Of a stretch of DNA of 64,000 bases, positions 10,082-21,682 are shown piece by piece. The notes beneath the pieces are model-generated. The model saw only the letters and a program-made list of their open reading frames with translations, searched no databases and was not told the DNA's origin. Positions within the stretch are counted from its first letter, which is position 1. The number at the start of each line of letters is the position of its first letter. Source of the stretch: Clavelina lepadiformis (lineage: Eukaryota; Chordata; Ascidiacea; Aplousobranchia; Clavelinidae); assembly GCF_947623445.1 (NCBI RefSeq), contig NC_135241.1, positions 15,192,501-15,256,500 on the forward strand. Reading direction: 5' to 3'. The position numbers and the translations under genes were made by a program.

Positions 10082-12957
10082 TTCAAATCAATGGCAAAAA
10101 TTATTATATATAATATAAAGATAAAAATATTTACTTAAACAGACAACGTTTGGACCTGTTAGGTATCTGCAACATAGACAGAAAATGCACATAGTCACAT
10201 TCTACAGTCTACTATACAGCATATAGCTAGGCTACTTACACAGTAATCTCCGCAGCATAAGTATGTTCACATGCAGGTAGTCTAAGTATGCAAAAGTTTG
10301 TCACAAATTTTGTGTTTAGGTTTATCACTACCAGCACTTTTATGGGTGTTTCGTGTTCGATACCCAGTGGTGCTATGACTTTGTAACGCCCTTGGGCAAG
10401 ATATCAACGACACTTGCTTCTGTTCAGTGGACCTGGTGGACATGTCTAAATTTAGGCAATACTACGAAAAATCAAAAACAAATTATACTCAACGTACAAC
10501 AACAAAATTTATACCATCACATGCAGAATTTCTTCCTGCATAACATACTTTTGCATACATAAACTGTGTCGTTTAGCCAAAACATTTTCAATTAATTGTA
10601 ACTTTTTTGCAGTATGCTCAATTTTTTTCTGGAATGGAGCCAGCCAACTAAATTTTCACCAGTGTACGAAAACAAAATTTTTCAATTTCACATGTACTGG
10701 TGCTGAGTTTGCTGTTTTCTGATTAGTGGGTTTTTTAAACATAAACATCAGATGTTTTCAGAATTTTTGGACGATTTTTTATTAGTAAATTCAGCTTTAA
10801 TCTGCAAAACCTTTCTTCAAATATGACTGGAAAATCTCAGAAAAATGAAAAAAATTGTTTCGGTCATGCAGTGGTTGTAGACTCGGTCTACGATGCGTAG
10901 AAAATGTGAAAATAATTGGTATGACCGGAAGTTGCGGGATAATTTAAATAAGCCAAGCAAAATAATCACATCTATGCTAAATTCGATTGGAAATAATTAA
11001 AAACCAACAGTACATGCAACCTGTCTCTGCCTGTTTCCGTGCCAACAACTAAGATTTATTTCACATGGAAAAGATTGTTGTCACAACACTGGCATATCGT
11101 CTCAATTATTTTTAAATGCAAAGGTAACTAAGAGTAGGGAGGTAAACGTGATTTCTAAATATTTATTTTAATAAAATATATATATATATGTGATTTAAAT
11201 CATTATAGATGATAAATATCTTTTTAACGTACCCAGTATCAGAGCCTACTCATCCACAAACATCGAAAAACATTAATCTGCTATTGAAAACAAAGCATTT
11301 TGCCATAGTGAATCTTTTTCGCATACTGACTCCATTACAAAACTCATTCATAAGCAGAGAAAAGTAGTTAAAGAAGCCTACAGAAATAGTTCCGCTAAAA
11401 TTTGAAGAAACAGAGAGGAATTAATACGCAAGTGTGCGAAAAAGGGCTCTCTAACTTGTTTCTTTTGTGAGATATTACAGGTTTTGTGCTGGACATCGGA
11501 ATTTCGTTTAAGGCTTGAAAATCAGGTTTTTCTGGGGTGGGTGAGTTTGATATGATGGAAATTAAAAAGTAGTGTAAGTAGAGAGTTGAAATTTTGTATA
11601 CAGTTAAAAGGAATCTTGCCTATACTACTTGCAAAAACTCCATTAAATTGCACCAAAACTTAAAATAAAATAGCTATTTTTTGGTTAAATTCGCACACTG
11701 GGTACTTTCATAGACTGGCTACCGGACCCTAGCCAAAACCAACTTGGCATGTATCCATTCTCCTAAAGTCGAAACTAACCGCCTATCTTTAACAAAATGC
11801 ATCGTGGCCTACATGCCGTGAAATAGGCCTAGTCACTTCGTACTATAAATTGGCGTAAATAATTTTAGTAAATAACAGCAGTGACTTTCACATGCAAAAA
11901 GAGCAAACATAAAGATTTACTATTGTTTTTAGAAAATTTCTCAGGACTTCTGTAGAATTTCAATCCATGAAGCACACGAAACTGTCTGAAATGATGTCAC
12001 ATGCGAGCTTGTCCTGAAGTAACACAAATTCAGGGTTAGGTAAAAGACGGAATACGTATGGACTTTTGCGGATTCTGGAAAATAGGATAAAAGATGGACT
12101 TCTACGGACAAGTTTGGTTGGCTAAATATTCAAATGAACTTTTTCTAGCTATCGGTAATCACGTTCACTATGAAATCTATGACGTAGAAGTTAAGGAAAC
12201 ATTTAATTAAAATTATGTAACCTGCAAAATTGTGTTTTTGTTATAATCACAAGGTCCAAGTTTAACTAAACGTATCGACAATAATAAACTGCAGGCCTAT
12301 ACAATTTCCTGCCTTATGCAATCACGTGCACCATTTTCATGAAATAAGTGTAAGCGTTCATCCCTTCCAGTCTAATTTGAACTTTTATCTGTCTAGTACT
12401 CAAGCCTGAGTCTCGTGATGTCATTATTGTCTTTAGTGGAATTGGAATGTATTACGATGTCAACAAAATAGCGGGCATTTCCAACAAACATTTCTTATCA
12501 ACACAGGTGCTGGAAACAACCTGGGAAAGTACTAAAGAGAATGTTCACACGAAGTTATTCGGAGCAAGTTTCCAAATATCAAACGACAGTTGAAGTATTA
12601 TCAAATAACGAGTTCATAAACTTCAATCAATAACTAAAAGCGGTTTGGGCAAAGTTATCAGATTCTATTCGCACGATCCATAAATATTAACATCTATAAT
12701 CAGGGTTACCATACCGTCCTTATTTCTAAGCGTTGTCCTTATTTTGAAGGTCTGTGCCTTAGAAAATATTTTTGTTCTTTTTTTCTAAGAATTGTCCTAA
12801 TTTTCACTTGCGTTCTTATTTTTATCTTACTTTTAGGGCAGAGTTTCCTATTTTGGGCATTTCGACACCTTTGGTATACCATTTTGTACCAAAGAGATAG
12901 ACCTACCAGAATTAAGAAAATGCAAATAGTGTCTCGTTTTTTTTGGAACATTGATTG
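10082..12957. other. Non-coding stretch with diffuse repeats
   Basis: No gene recognised; ORFs are short and without familiar motifs. A possible MITE of about 270 bp is bounded by AGTGTGCGAA near 11431 and its inverse TTCGCACACT near 11690. A segment near 12048-12125 reappears inverted near 14290-14345, sharing GTCCGTCTTTTACCTA. An (AT)n-like run sits near 11177. The RIOK1 promoter must lie at the left edge, but no clear element is seen. Confidence 0.3.
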
Positions 12958-13043
12958 CCTTCTCCTTTTGTGCACTGTTTAAGGTAGTATTCTTCTTTCG
13001 TTTCCTAGTCGTTGTTATTTTTGAATCCAGACCGATGGCAACC
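12703..13043 (-). mobile_element. MITE-like repeat with GGTTGCCAT termini, copy 1
   Basis: Ends in GGGTTACCATACCGTCC at 12703 and GATGGCAACC at 13034-13043, an imperfect inverted terminal repeat. The same family occurs in the opposite orientation at 26486-26766, sharing long stretches such as CCTTAAACAGTGCACAA, CTCTTTGGTACAAAATGGTA and repeated AATAAGGAC units near one end. No transposase. The duplicated 19-kb interval begins inside this repeat, at 12958. Confidence 0.6.
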
Positions 13044-16000
13044 TTGTCTATAATCATATTCTCACGAATCCGAATCTTTAAAATTTGACACGTCCCCATC
13101 CCACAGATGTCATGACCTTGGAACTTAGGTATAAAGCCAAAGAGCAATTAAGGTTTTATTATCCAGAATTATTCTGGTCCTAAAATAAAATATAATTAGT
13201 TACGTAAGACGTGACTGTAAACTATATAACACTTATATAAATAAACTCTTAGCATTAAGCAGCCGACCATGCGACACTACGCTTACTACTCAATAGTGTC
13301 GTGCAGATGAAAACCAACACCAAACGCAAGAACCAATTAAGGCGGCGACAAACACCAAAAAATGCTATAAAATCTTTGTTTGTTTTATTATACAGTGAAT
13401 TTACCAAAAGACTGGTTACTCGAAAAATCCTCCGTGGGGCTCTCTGAAATTTTGCATGTTAATTTAGTATGCTTTGAACTACCATTCCATAAAATGCCAT
13501 CAAAAAAACATGATTCAATTTTTTTTACAGAGGGTTAAAATAAACACTTGAATTTTTGGAATAAACAATTTTAGCTACTTTCATGCTAATTTTTAGCATA
13601 ATTCTGCACGCGACCTGGGACATTGAAACACGCCAACTGCTAGGGTAATTCCCAGGCTAAAAAACAACTCCAACCATGCTGCATGGACTGCCCGCAGCAT
13701 GCGTGCCCGCTGCATGCGTGCACGCTAACCATTGGTCTAAACATGTTTTTTAAAGCCCTACGTAGGATCTCCAACAAATTCATAAAGATCTTAGTTTTAG
13801 GTGCTTGACGCCTCCTGGCAGCGTGATTATTGATTATGCGCGAGGCAGAAAAGGAAAACAAACAGCAAAAGGAATGTCACCACAACAGACATTTGCGAAA
13901 ACAACTTATTCCGATGAAAAGGCCTTGTTTTGTCACCATGTATAATTTAGATTTAGATTTAGTTTTATCATTTAGATAGGCCTACTAAAATTTAGAATTT
14001 AAATGATAAAACTGAATTGTCAAATATAATGTTGTCTGGTTGTTTGTTGCGGTATGATTTTAGATATAACACAGGCTGACAAATGTGCAAAGTGAGAATG
14101 AATTGCTGGTAAATGTGCAACTTCAAAGTGAACGTCTCAATATGAAAAGTCTATAGCTAAACTAAATCAGGCTTGTTTGTCACTGTATAAAAAAAGTTCG
14201 AAAAGTTCGTAATTTCTTTGATATGAAAAGTGTTGGACTTGATAGCGAACGTGATTGCCGATGGTCGACAGCTAAAAAAACTTCAATTCATAGTTAGTTG
14301 ACCAAATTGGTAAGTCCGTCTTTTACCTATTTTTCGGAATCCGTAAAAATCCGTTCGATTTCCGGCTTTTAAGTCCTCCCCCAAATTCAATATGTTCGAT
14401 AAACCATAGATACAGTATTACGTTACAAGTGTAATGTAATATCTATGAATAAGCATTGCTCAGGTCATTGTTCTTACTGCAAGACGATTTATCAAATTTA
14501 TACGCGAACGGTCACGACTAGGTATCCCAAAAACCGAACTGGCAGACGTGACGAAACGGTTCCGGAAGCTTCTAGAGCTGCTGCACCCACGACCTTCCAA
14601 AAGGAAGAAGTGAATTTCGAAAAGAGAAATAAATAAATATCACTCCACAGCTGACTCCACTCGTCTTTCCACACAAGTACGGAAGCAAACTAACATGTTC
14701 TTAATCAAAATAGAACCTTTTGATATATTTTAGTTAGCCTACTTTTCTATGTAGTAACCTAAATTATTTTATATCATCACCTAACCGCATGATGATTAAT
14801 GACTTTTGCTTCTATGGAAACTGCTATTCTACTTAAGTAGAATCTTTTGGCATTTTTAAAGCAAGCTTGCACAATTAAAACATGACACGCTGTTTATTCT
14901 TGAGTGATAGAAAACTCAGCATTAAAGCCTAAAAAATCAGCGTTCTATTTTCACGTATGGCGTAGTCGTTGGGGACTATTATAACGTATTGAAATAGATG
15001 ATTTCGATACGTATTGCTTTCGCATTATTATTGTTATAATAACTTAAGAATAATAAATAATTCTTCTTTTTTTTCTTCTCCTCAACATTTTCTTTCGGCC
15101 TGCCTAACTCGCGTAAACAAAATCGTATATGAGCGTGATCATGAGAGTAATTTGCTTAGAAATCCCCCGAAAACCATCAAAAATAGACACTTTCAGAGAT
15201 TGTAAACCCCTTTACGTAATACTTCAATTACATTTATATCCGGTAACGCGTTAAGGAAATATAGGGCATTTTGTTAAGGGTACTTGGGATATCTTCAAAA
15301 ATCTCGTGATCTTGCGTTACTACTCTTTTCGTTGTCATATTTTCTTCAAAGTTTTTGGAAACAAGTACTGTGGTAAATGGATGACCTGACATGAAATCGG
15401 AATTGGTCACGTTACCACAACTACTGCAAAACGTCCGTAAATTCCCGATGTCCTAAGTAATATAATTCTTAAAGTACTTACTGTATTTTAACACAATGAA
15501 ACTGTAGTCGATTGTTTATCTTTTTACCCTCCATCTAACCATTGTTCAACAACCAAATTAATTTCGCAATCTGAGAGTAATAGCCCAAAATAAGTCTTAC
15601 TCAGAAAACTTTAAAAATTTAAGGTAACTTTTTTCAACTAATATTTTAAGTCTGATTAAAATCAATTCTAACAGACGTTCGTAAAGGCTTGAAAAATATA
15701 CAAGTCTTACTTTTACTTTTATCTTATGTCTAAAGGAGATTCTCCACAATCGGTGGGCTTAGCATGCTTAGAGACAAATCTAAAAACCTTCTTCGATTTT
15801 ATATTTTCAACCGATATTTTCAACTGTTTTTTGTTAAAAATTGAAAAAGTTGTTCTAAATAAATTTTTGACAATTTTAAAATGCAAGCTACTTAGTAATA
15901 ATAACATAACCACCAGTTTTCAGATTGATCACCTCACTATTTCACCCAGAAATCGCAAAAAACTTCTGAAAATATGCTGTTTTCAACGTTTAATAACTGC

Positions 16001-16344
16001 CTTATAATTTAAGATATTGTCATGTAATTTCATATCTTGGTGGCAAAGATCCCCTCAAGTGTAAAAGGACAACTTGATTTAAACACGCGCACAGGAGTTA
16101 TGGCTCAAAGCATGTTATGAGTAAGGCTGGTAAAAGTCATTAAAGTCATACTATGTTGGTGGTACAGAAAGTTGTCAAACAGATAAAAGTGAAAAAACTA
16201 CGTTATAGTGCTACGGTTTAAGAAGTTATAAAGTCATATTTTCTGTTTTAGATCATAAAATGTGACTTTTCGTTTTTACTTTAAAATACAAACATTAAAC
16301 CATAGTAGAGTAGAGATACAGGTCAAGTAGAGTAGAGTAGACCA
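13044..16344. other. Non-coding stretch, no gene recognised
   Basis: Only short frames without known motifs. A small inverted repeat GACACTA/TAGTGTC lies near 13275-13306, a GCATGCGTGC-rich patch near 13690-13730, and AGTCAT-containing repeats begin near 16133. Confidence 0.3.
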
Positions 16345-16503
16345 GATATTTCTCCAGCATTGTATGCAAAATTGTTAAAATGCCAGTCGACTTCAGCGTC
16401 TGTGGAGCGATCATTTTCCGTTTTGAAATGAATGATTCGTCCAAACAGAAATTTTGCAGATGCAAACATTGTAGCCTACACTACATAAAATTGTATTTGA
16501 ATG
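16345..16503 (+). pseudogene. hAT transposase C-terminal dimerisation relic
   Basis: Translation gives ISPALYAKLLKC, STSASVERSFSVLK, a stop, then MIRPNRNFADANIVAY with more stops. STSASVERSFSVL followed by R.NRNF is typical of the hAT C-terminal dimerisation region. It lies between AGTCAT-bearing blocks near 16133-16160 and 16676-16720 that may be subterminal repeats of the same dead element. The pyrimidine/GTAGA-rich tract just upstream is a short tandem repeat. Confidence 0.6.
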
Positions 16504-17169
16504 GTTATTGATAAGATGCATTGGACATTTGAATTTTTACAGTAATTTTCAAGTGAAACAGAAAAGTCTTTTATTCGTTGTTGGAGTATGTCAAGGTTCT
16601 AAATACATGTAAAAACTTACATATGAGTTGTTAATTACGGAGATTAGCATGAATTTGATGCTTTAAAAATAAAGTCATGTATTGTCATACATTTCAAAAA
16701 ATAAAGTCATATGTCATAAAAAATGGCCATACTGATAACTCATTAATTAATTATCAGTGATAAGTAATCGAACAAAAAATGTGCCATCAACGAAAAAAAG
16801 AAAGATACCGAAACGCCAATGCCCCCCGAAATTTTGTTTGTGAAGGGGCAAGACCCAACATCCTTTACGCTTGCGTGAGCAGCATTACATGGTCTGACGG
16901 ATTTTGCTGACTAACAGATGACAGATGTTAACCGAAATAACAAAGGCAAATCATAATGACGCCATAATAAAAAGCAATCTAAAATTTTACATTTATGATC
17001 TTGTATTGTGTAGGCACCTGGAAACTGTGACAATAATCATGAATAACACTTCTTGCATATTGGCTCTAAACGTGTCAGTGACAGAGTTGTAAGTCGTGTA
17101 GGGCTTTTCGGGTCGGGTTCGGGTTTAAGTTTAAAAAAACTTCGAGCCAGATTCGGGCCCGAATTTATA

Positions 17170-17480
17170 CTCACACTCTGTCACATTTATACATTTATCA
17201 TCTACGTGATACCTGAGTGATCTGTCCAAGGTTACCACAAGATATTTTGGGGCGGTACAGAAGGTCACACGCTTGCCGTTAATGATAAATTTTAAGCTGA
17301 AATTTTGCTTCCTTGGAAGGATTCCGACACCATTTTGGTTTTATCGAGCTTCAACCTCCATTTCCGGAGGTAAGCCAGCCGATAGAGTAGTCATGTCCCG
17401 GCAAGGAGTACCCTCCACTCTTTCCCATTTCCTTGTCGAAAGTTCGATCGCCAGGTCTTCCGCGTAAGCATACTTAGATG
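17170..17480 (-). pseudogene. Non-LTR retrotransposon reverse transcriptase relic
   Basis: Minus strand reads YAEDLAIELSTRKWERVEGT, CRDMTTLSA, a frame break and stop, then LKFIINGKRVT and PKYLVVTLDRSLRYHVDD. This is the palm-domain YADD block and the downstream thumb-side block (PKYLGVTLDRSLTY-like) of jockey/CR1-like reverse transcriptases. The catalytic box is YAED instead of YADD (codons at 17455-17466). Only about 310 bp survives. Confidence 0.7.
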
Positions 17481-18457
17481 ACATTGTGCTCGGTATATAG
17501 GTCATGGGTGTAGGTGTTAAAGAGACGTTGTTGATGAATGCATGGGTAACTAATAATCAACTAAGTAGCTTATACTATCACAAATTTAACAAATGAAAAG
17601 CAATTATCGAAGGCGTAGTCATAACCAGCGTTATGACTTTTACGAAATATCTTTAAGTAAGCAAATACTATAATAAACTTATTCACCTGTTTACCTTGAA
17701 CTGTTTTACCACATATATGCTGTAGGCATATTATATCGTACGCTATAAATTATATTATTGCACATATATTAATTATCCGATACTTTTATTTAACAATATT
17801 TGCTTTTAACATACACAACCCTTCTGCCAAATGTTGACAAATTGAATAAAATAAATTTGCAAAATGATGTCAGCATTAAATGACCAGATCAGATCAGCAC
17901 AAATGACTCAATTATAAAAAGTCTTAAACCACAAAAGACATAATTTCGACTCCAATAAACACATGAAAAGATATGGACAGCTAAATATAAAACGATTATA
18001 TTTTTCAACTTAAGGTTCTATGCATTTCCTTAATCTTGGTAAACAAGAAACATAAAGGTGGTCTTTCAACAGCTGGGCATGTTCGACAATACGTCATAAT
18101 GTAAATCGAGATTACAATAGACGTTCAACATAATTTTTTCGGAAGCTTTAAGCTCTGTAATGACGACGCGTTAACTATGTTTGAGTAGGATTCTTAAGTT
18201 TAGTAGCTACTGTTGACAAACAACCAGTGGCTTATATGAGAAAATTTGAGCTTTCTTGGCGAGTGTTTTATTTCCGTGATTAAGCTTTGCTAATCGAACA
18301 CAGTTCCAGAATAAAATTAAGCAGAGAGAATCGAGGTTTAATCGGAAAGTAGACCGTACAGATTTGTGCTATACCTTATAAATAGGTTAAATGTGATTAT
18401 GATAGATGTTTACGATAAATCCCGAAGAATGCTTGGTCGTTAACTGATACCCTGGGT

Positions 18458-18475
18458 CCTGGTTTTGATTTTTAG
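18458..18475 (+). promoter_or_regulatory. Polypyrimidine tract and acceptor before TRIM-like start
   Basis: CCTGGTTTTGATTTTTAG ends 27 nt before the ATG at 18503. The frame is open from 18476, so either an upstream (for example RING) exon or a spliced leader could join here. Confidence 0.4.
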
Positions 18476-18502
18476 AACCGCAGACTTTTTAATTTGTCCA
18501 TA

Positions 18503-21500
18503 ATGTATTGCACTTCATGTGGATTGCGTTTTAACCGTTCGAGCTTTATCTTTTGCTCCAAATGTTCTCAACTACTCTGTCACATTTGTCAAAACGATCA
18601 TAAACACGCCGAGCTTCAGAAAGACGACGTGATCGACGTCGGCCAACTGACAAGCTTTTTTCAGGTTGAGGCAACCGAATGTACAAGTTTGTGCAGAAAT
18701 AAACACGGTATAAGTATATAGGCTACTTATACATTCAGTATAAGGTCCTGAAATATGTAAAATGATTGTAATTTTGTACAAAACCTGACCTGAGTCATGC
18801 ACCTGCTTAAAAAATTCCTGTTTCATATTATTTCAAAAATAAATTCCTCGATTTAGATAAAAGTGCGGATTACTTTTGTGAGATTTGCCAAGAATTCATC
18901 TGTCATTCGTGCCTTACCTTTTATCATCAACATTCAAAGAAAAAAAGGCTGCAAAAATATTCCGATCAAATTCAAAATGCTCTCACAGGATGCGAAACCA
19001 TGATCTTATCGAAAGGTAAAACAATCATATAGAGTTTAAAACATTAAAAGGAGATCAAAAATTTTCAAACTCTTTATAGTTAGTTATACAACGGATATTT
19101 ATATCTTTTCCGCTGGCATATCTTTTTCTCATATGCAGAAAGTAACCTCGAACGTGCGATCAAGAATTTGAAACAAAAAGAAGCAGAAAAATCGTTACAA
19201 ATAAGGAAAGCTGAAGAAGCCATCAGGTTTTCGTCACAGGAGATGTTGTTCAAAGTGAGTAGCCTATACCGGAAAACTTATTTTGAAGGTCAAATGTATA
19301 AAATATGTAAGCTTCATGTAGATATGTTATTAACTTGTATCTACTTTTAAACTAAGATTTATCGAATATCACGAAACTATTTTTGTGCAGGTTGCTATGG
19401 CGATTCAAAAGCGTGAGAAATTTCTTCGTAATCGGTATTTTTCTGCCTTCCAAAGCCAACTCAAAACAACGAAAAAAACAATTGAAAACATTCAAAGTTT
19501 CCTTGATCTTTTTAAAAAAGCAAAACAAGTTGTGACTAAAATGAAAGAATCCAAAACCATACCCACAGAAAAAGATCTATTTTTCAATCTCTCCGCTATG
19601 AACAGGTGACCAAATAGGTTATAGCCTAACATTTATTGAGATATGCAATGTTTCAACATTATAGAAACACCTCCAAGTTTTCACAATTACCACGATTCGT
19701 AAAGCAGCAGACAAATCTGGAGACCTTGCGGCATGCAAGTAATTTTATAATATTTTAGACTTGATTTGAGTTTCCTGACTGCTTCAAACCCAGATGATGA
19801 TATAAAACCTCTCAAAATTTTAAAATTACCGGAGAACAAAATTGACGAAATGTGTCAAACGTTGCTCAGATTCAAGGAAAGAAAAGTCCGCTTAAATGGT
19901 AAGTATATGACTGATTATTACTTTCCGTATTACTTCGAGTACAACAGGCTAAATAGTCAGCCACTATACGTTTATATAGCGTACTAAATAAAATGGTTAA
20001 TAAAGGTCCCTTATATATTTACAACTGATAAAGCAGACTGAAAGTTGTGTTTAAGTTACCAAAAGTATCTTTTAACCTCATTCGTGTATCTGGTTATTGC
20101 TATAGATAAATTGTAGGTTTCAACGTATACCTAAAAATACAGGAAATCCAAAAACGGCACCAGCGAATTGTATGAATAAAACGGAACACAACATATCTTT
20201 TCTGGAGGAAGATGTAATTAGTATTGGGGAAACGGATGAAGAGTTGGGAGAATTTTTCATTGTCAGTGATCCTGTCAAGGTCTCACCGTTATTACAGTTT
20301 AATTTCTATGAATTAATTCAAATTAAAGTTTTAAGATTTAGTTCAACTTTTAATGTTAATAGGCGAACATGGGAAATCATTAAACGATTTCTACCATATA
20401 TGCTTATATACATATAGGTGCAAGGAATAACTGGACAAGGAAAACAAGTTTTACGTGGACCATCTTTTCTTCAAGAATTAAATGGAACGTCCCCTTTGAT
20501 AAACGGGGTATACAAACAATAAATGGTTCGCCATCAAAGAGATAACTTCAAAGAAATGTTTTGACTTTAAACAATGTGAAATTTTTAGTTTCGCAAAGAA
20601 GAAAGTTATTTCAATCAAGCTGAGAAAACTAGAAGGGATGACACGAATGATAACTATATACATAATTGTTCAGAATTAGAGCACCAACTCAAAAAAACTT
20701 CATCTAAAGAAACACAAACTTGTAAGTATACTTTGAATTTATTATAAACATGATAATAGCCCTATAGTGGAAAATTTAGGGATTGTTCTCGAAGAAACTC
20801 TCTTTAGTTTTTATTTATCGCTAATTGTTTCACTTTTCCAAATGAAAATCAGTGAAGTCAATTTCTCATTCTGCTCTCAATGCTGCACGGAGTAAGTTGA
20901 AGGTTCAAGACAAAGATGAAAAAGCTTTGAGGAGCAGAAGCACAGGAAGCATATACAAAGTAGGTTATATTGTTATACAAAATGCTTCCATACTAAGAAT
21001 TTAGGAACTTGGTTGACGTTATTGATTACAAAGTCAACAGAAGGAAAATACGAAATTTAGCCTAATAACATCAAATACATACAAGGCACAACTGGTGAGA
21101 TTTAAAATTTTTCTTCCAACGTTCGAGTTAGTTTCATCAGGTTAACAAAACGTTAGTAGAAATAAATTTCTGTATCTCACGAGATGTGCCTTGTATTTGA
21201 TATTGTTATGCCTGGTGGCAACCATAGTACTTTTAGTCTAATACAGGTTCACAATTGAACCATATACTATATATCATCTTATTGTTTTCATACTTTTGAT
21301 TAAGCTAATATAACAATTCCGTTACATCGAATTTAATATTTTATTTCTTTAATTCACTTAGAAGAGCTACAGACCAATACTAAGTCAAAGCGAAGCAAAA
21401 ACATCATCTGATGGCAGAAATCGACGTTTCATCACGAATGCAAATGATCTGAAAAACAAAGGCTCTGTTGGAAGAACACCAACGGAAAAGAAAATAAATG

Positions 21501-21682
21501 GCGTCAGGTGGCAATTAGATGAGGCTACACGAGGTTATTCGCGTTTAATTCTTGATCATCATTCACTGTATCATAAAAATGACCACCACATATCCAGGAC
21601 ATCGTCACGGAAGAAACAGATTTTACGAACCGCAAAAGAGCAAGTTCTGAATAATCCAAAGTTAAAATTTACATTGTTGTAG
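18503..21682 (+). CDS. TRIM-like protein: tandem B-boxes and coiled coil, copy A
   Basis: Eleven phase-consistent exons: 18503-18707, 18857-19015, 19139-19254, 19391-19605, 19665-19738, 19794-19898, 20143-20279, 20418-20507, 20589-20721, 20853-20959 and 21362-21682; 553 residues. B-box 1: C3, C6, C18, C21, C26, C29, H33, H35. B-box 2: C60 or C64, H68, C76, C79, C84, C87, H92, H94 (CEICQEFICHSC core). A lysine/glutamate-rich coiled coil follows (about 120-230), then a long polar tail without a known domain. This is the middle of a RING-B-box-coiled-coil (TRIM) protein, but no RING exon was found upstream and no SPRY, NHL or FN3 domain downstream. Probable role: protein scaffold or ubiquitin-pathway adaptor (inference). 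Donors after exons 4 and 7 are weak (GTGACC, GTCTCA). Confidence 0.7.
21060..21212. mobile_element. Short inverted-repeat element in the last TRIM-like intron
   Basis: Arms at 21060-21101 and 21174-21212 are near-perfect reverse complements of about 40 bp, with the shared core ATACAAGGCACA/TGTGCCTTGTAT and GTGAGAT/ATCTCAC, separated by about 72 bp. No coding potential. It reads as a MITE or hairpin-forming insertion and is spliced out with the intron. Confidence 0.6.
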
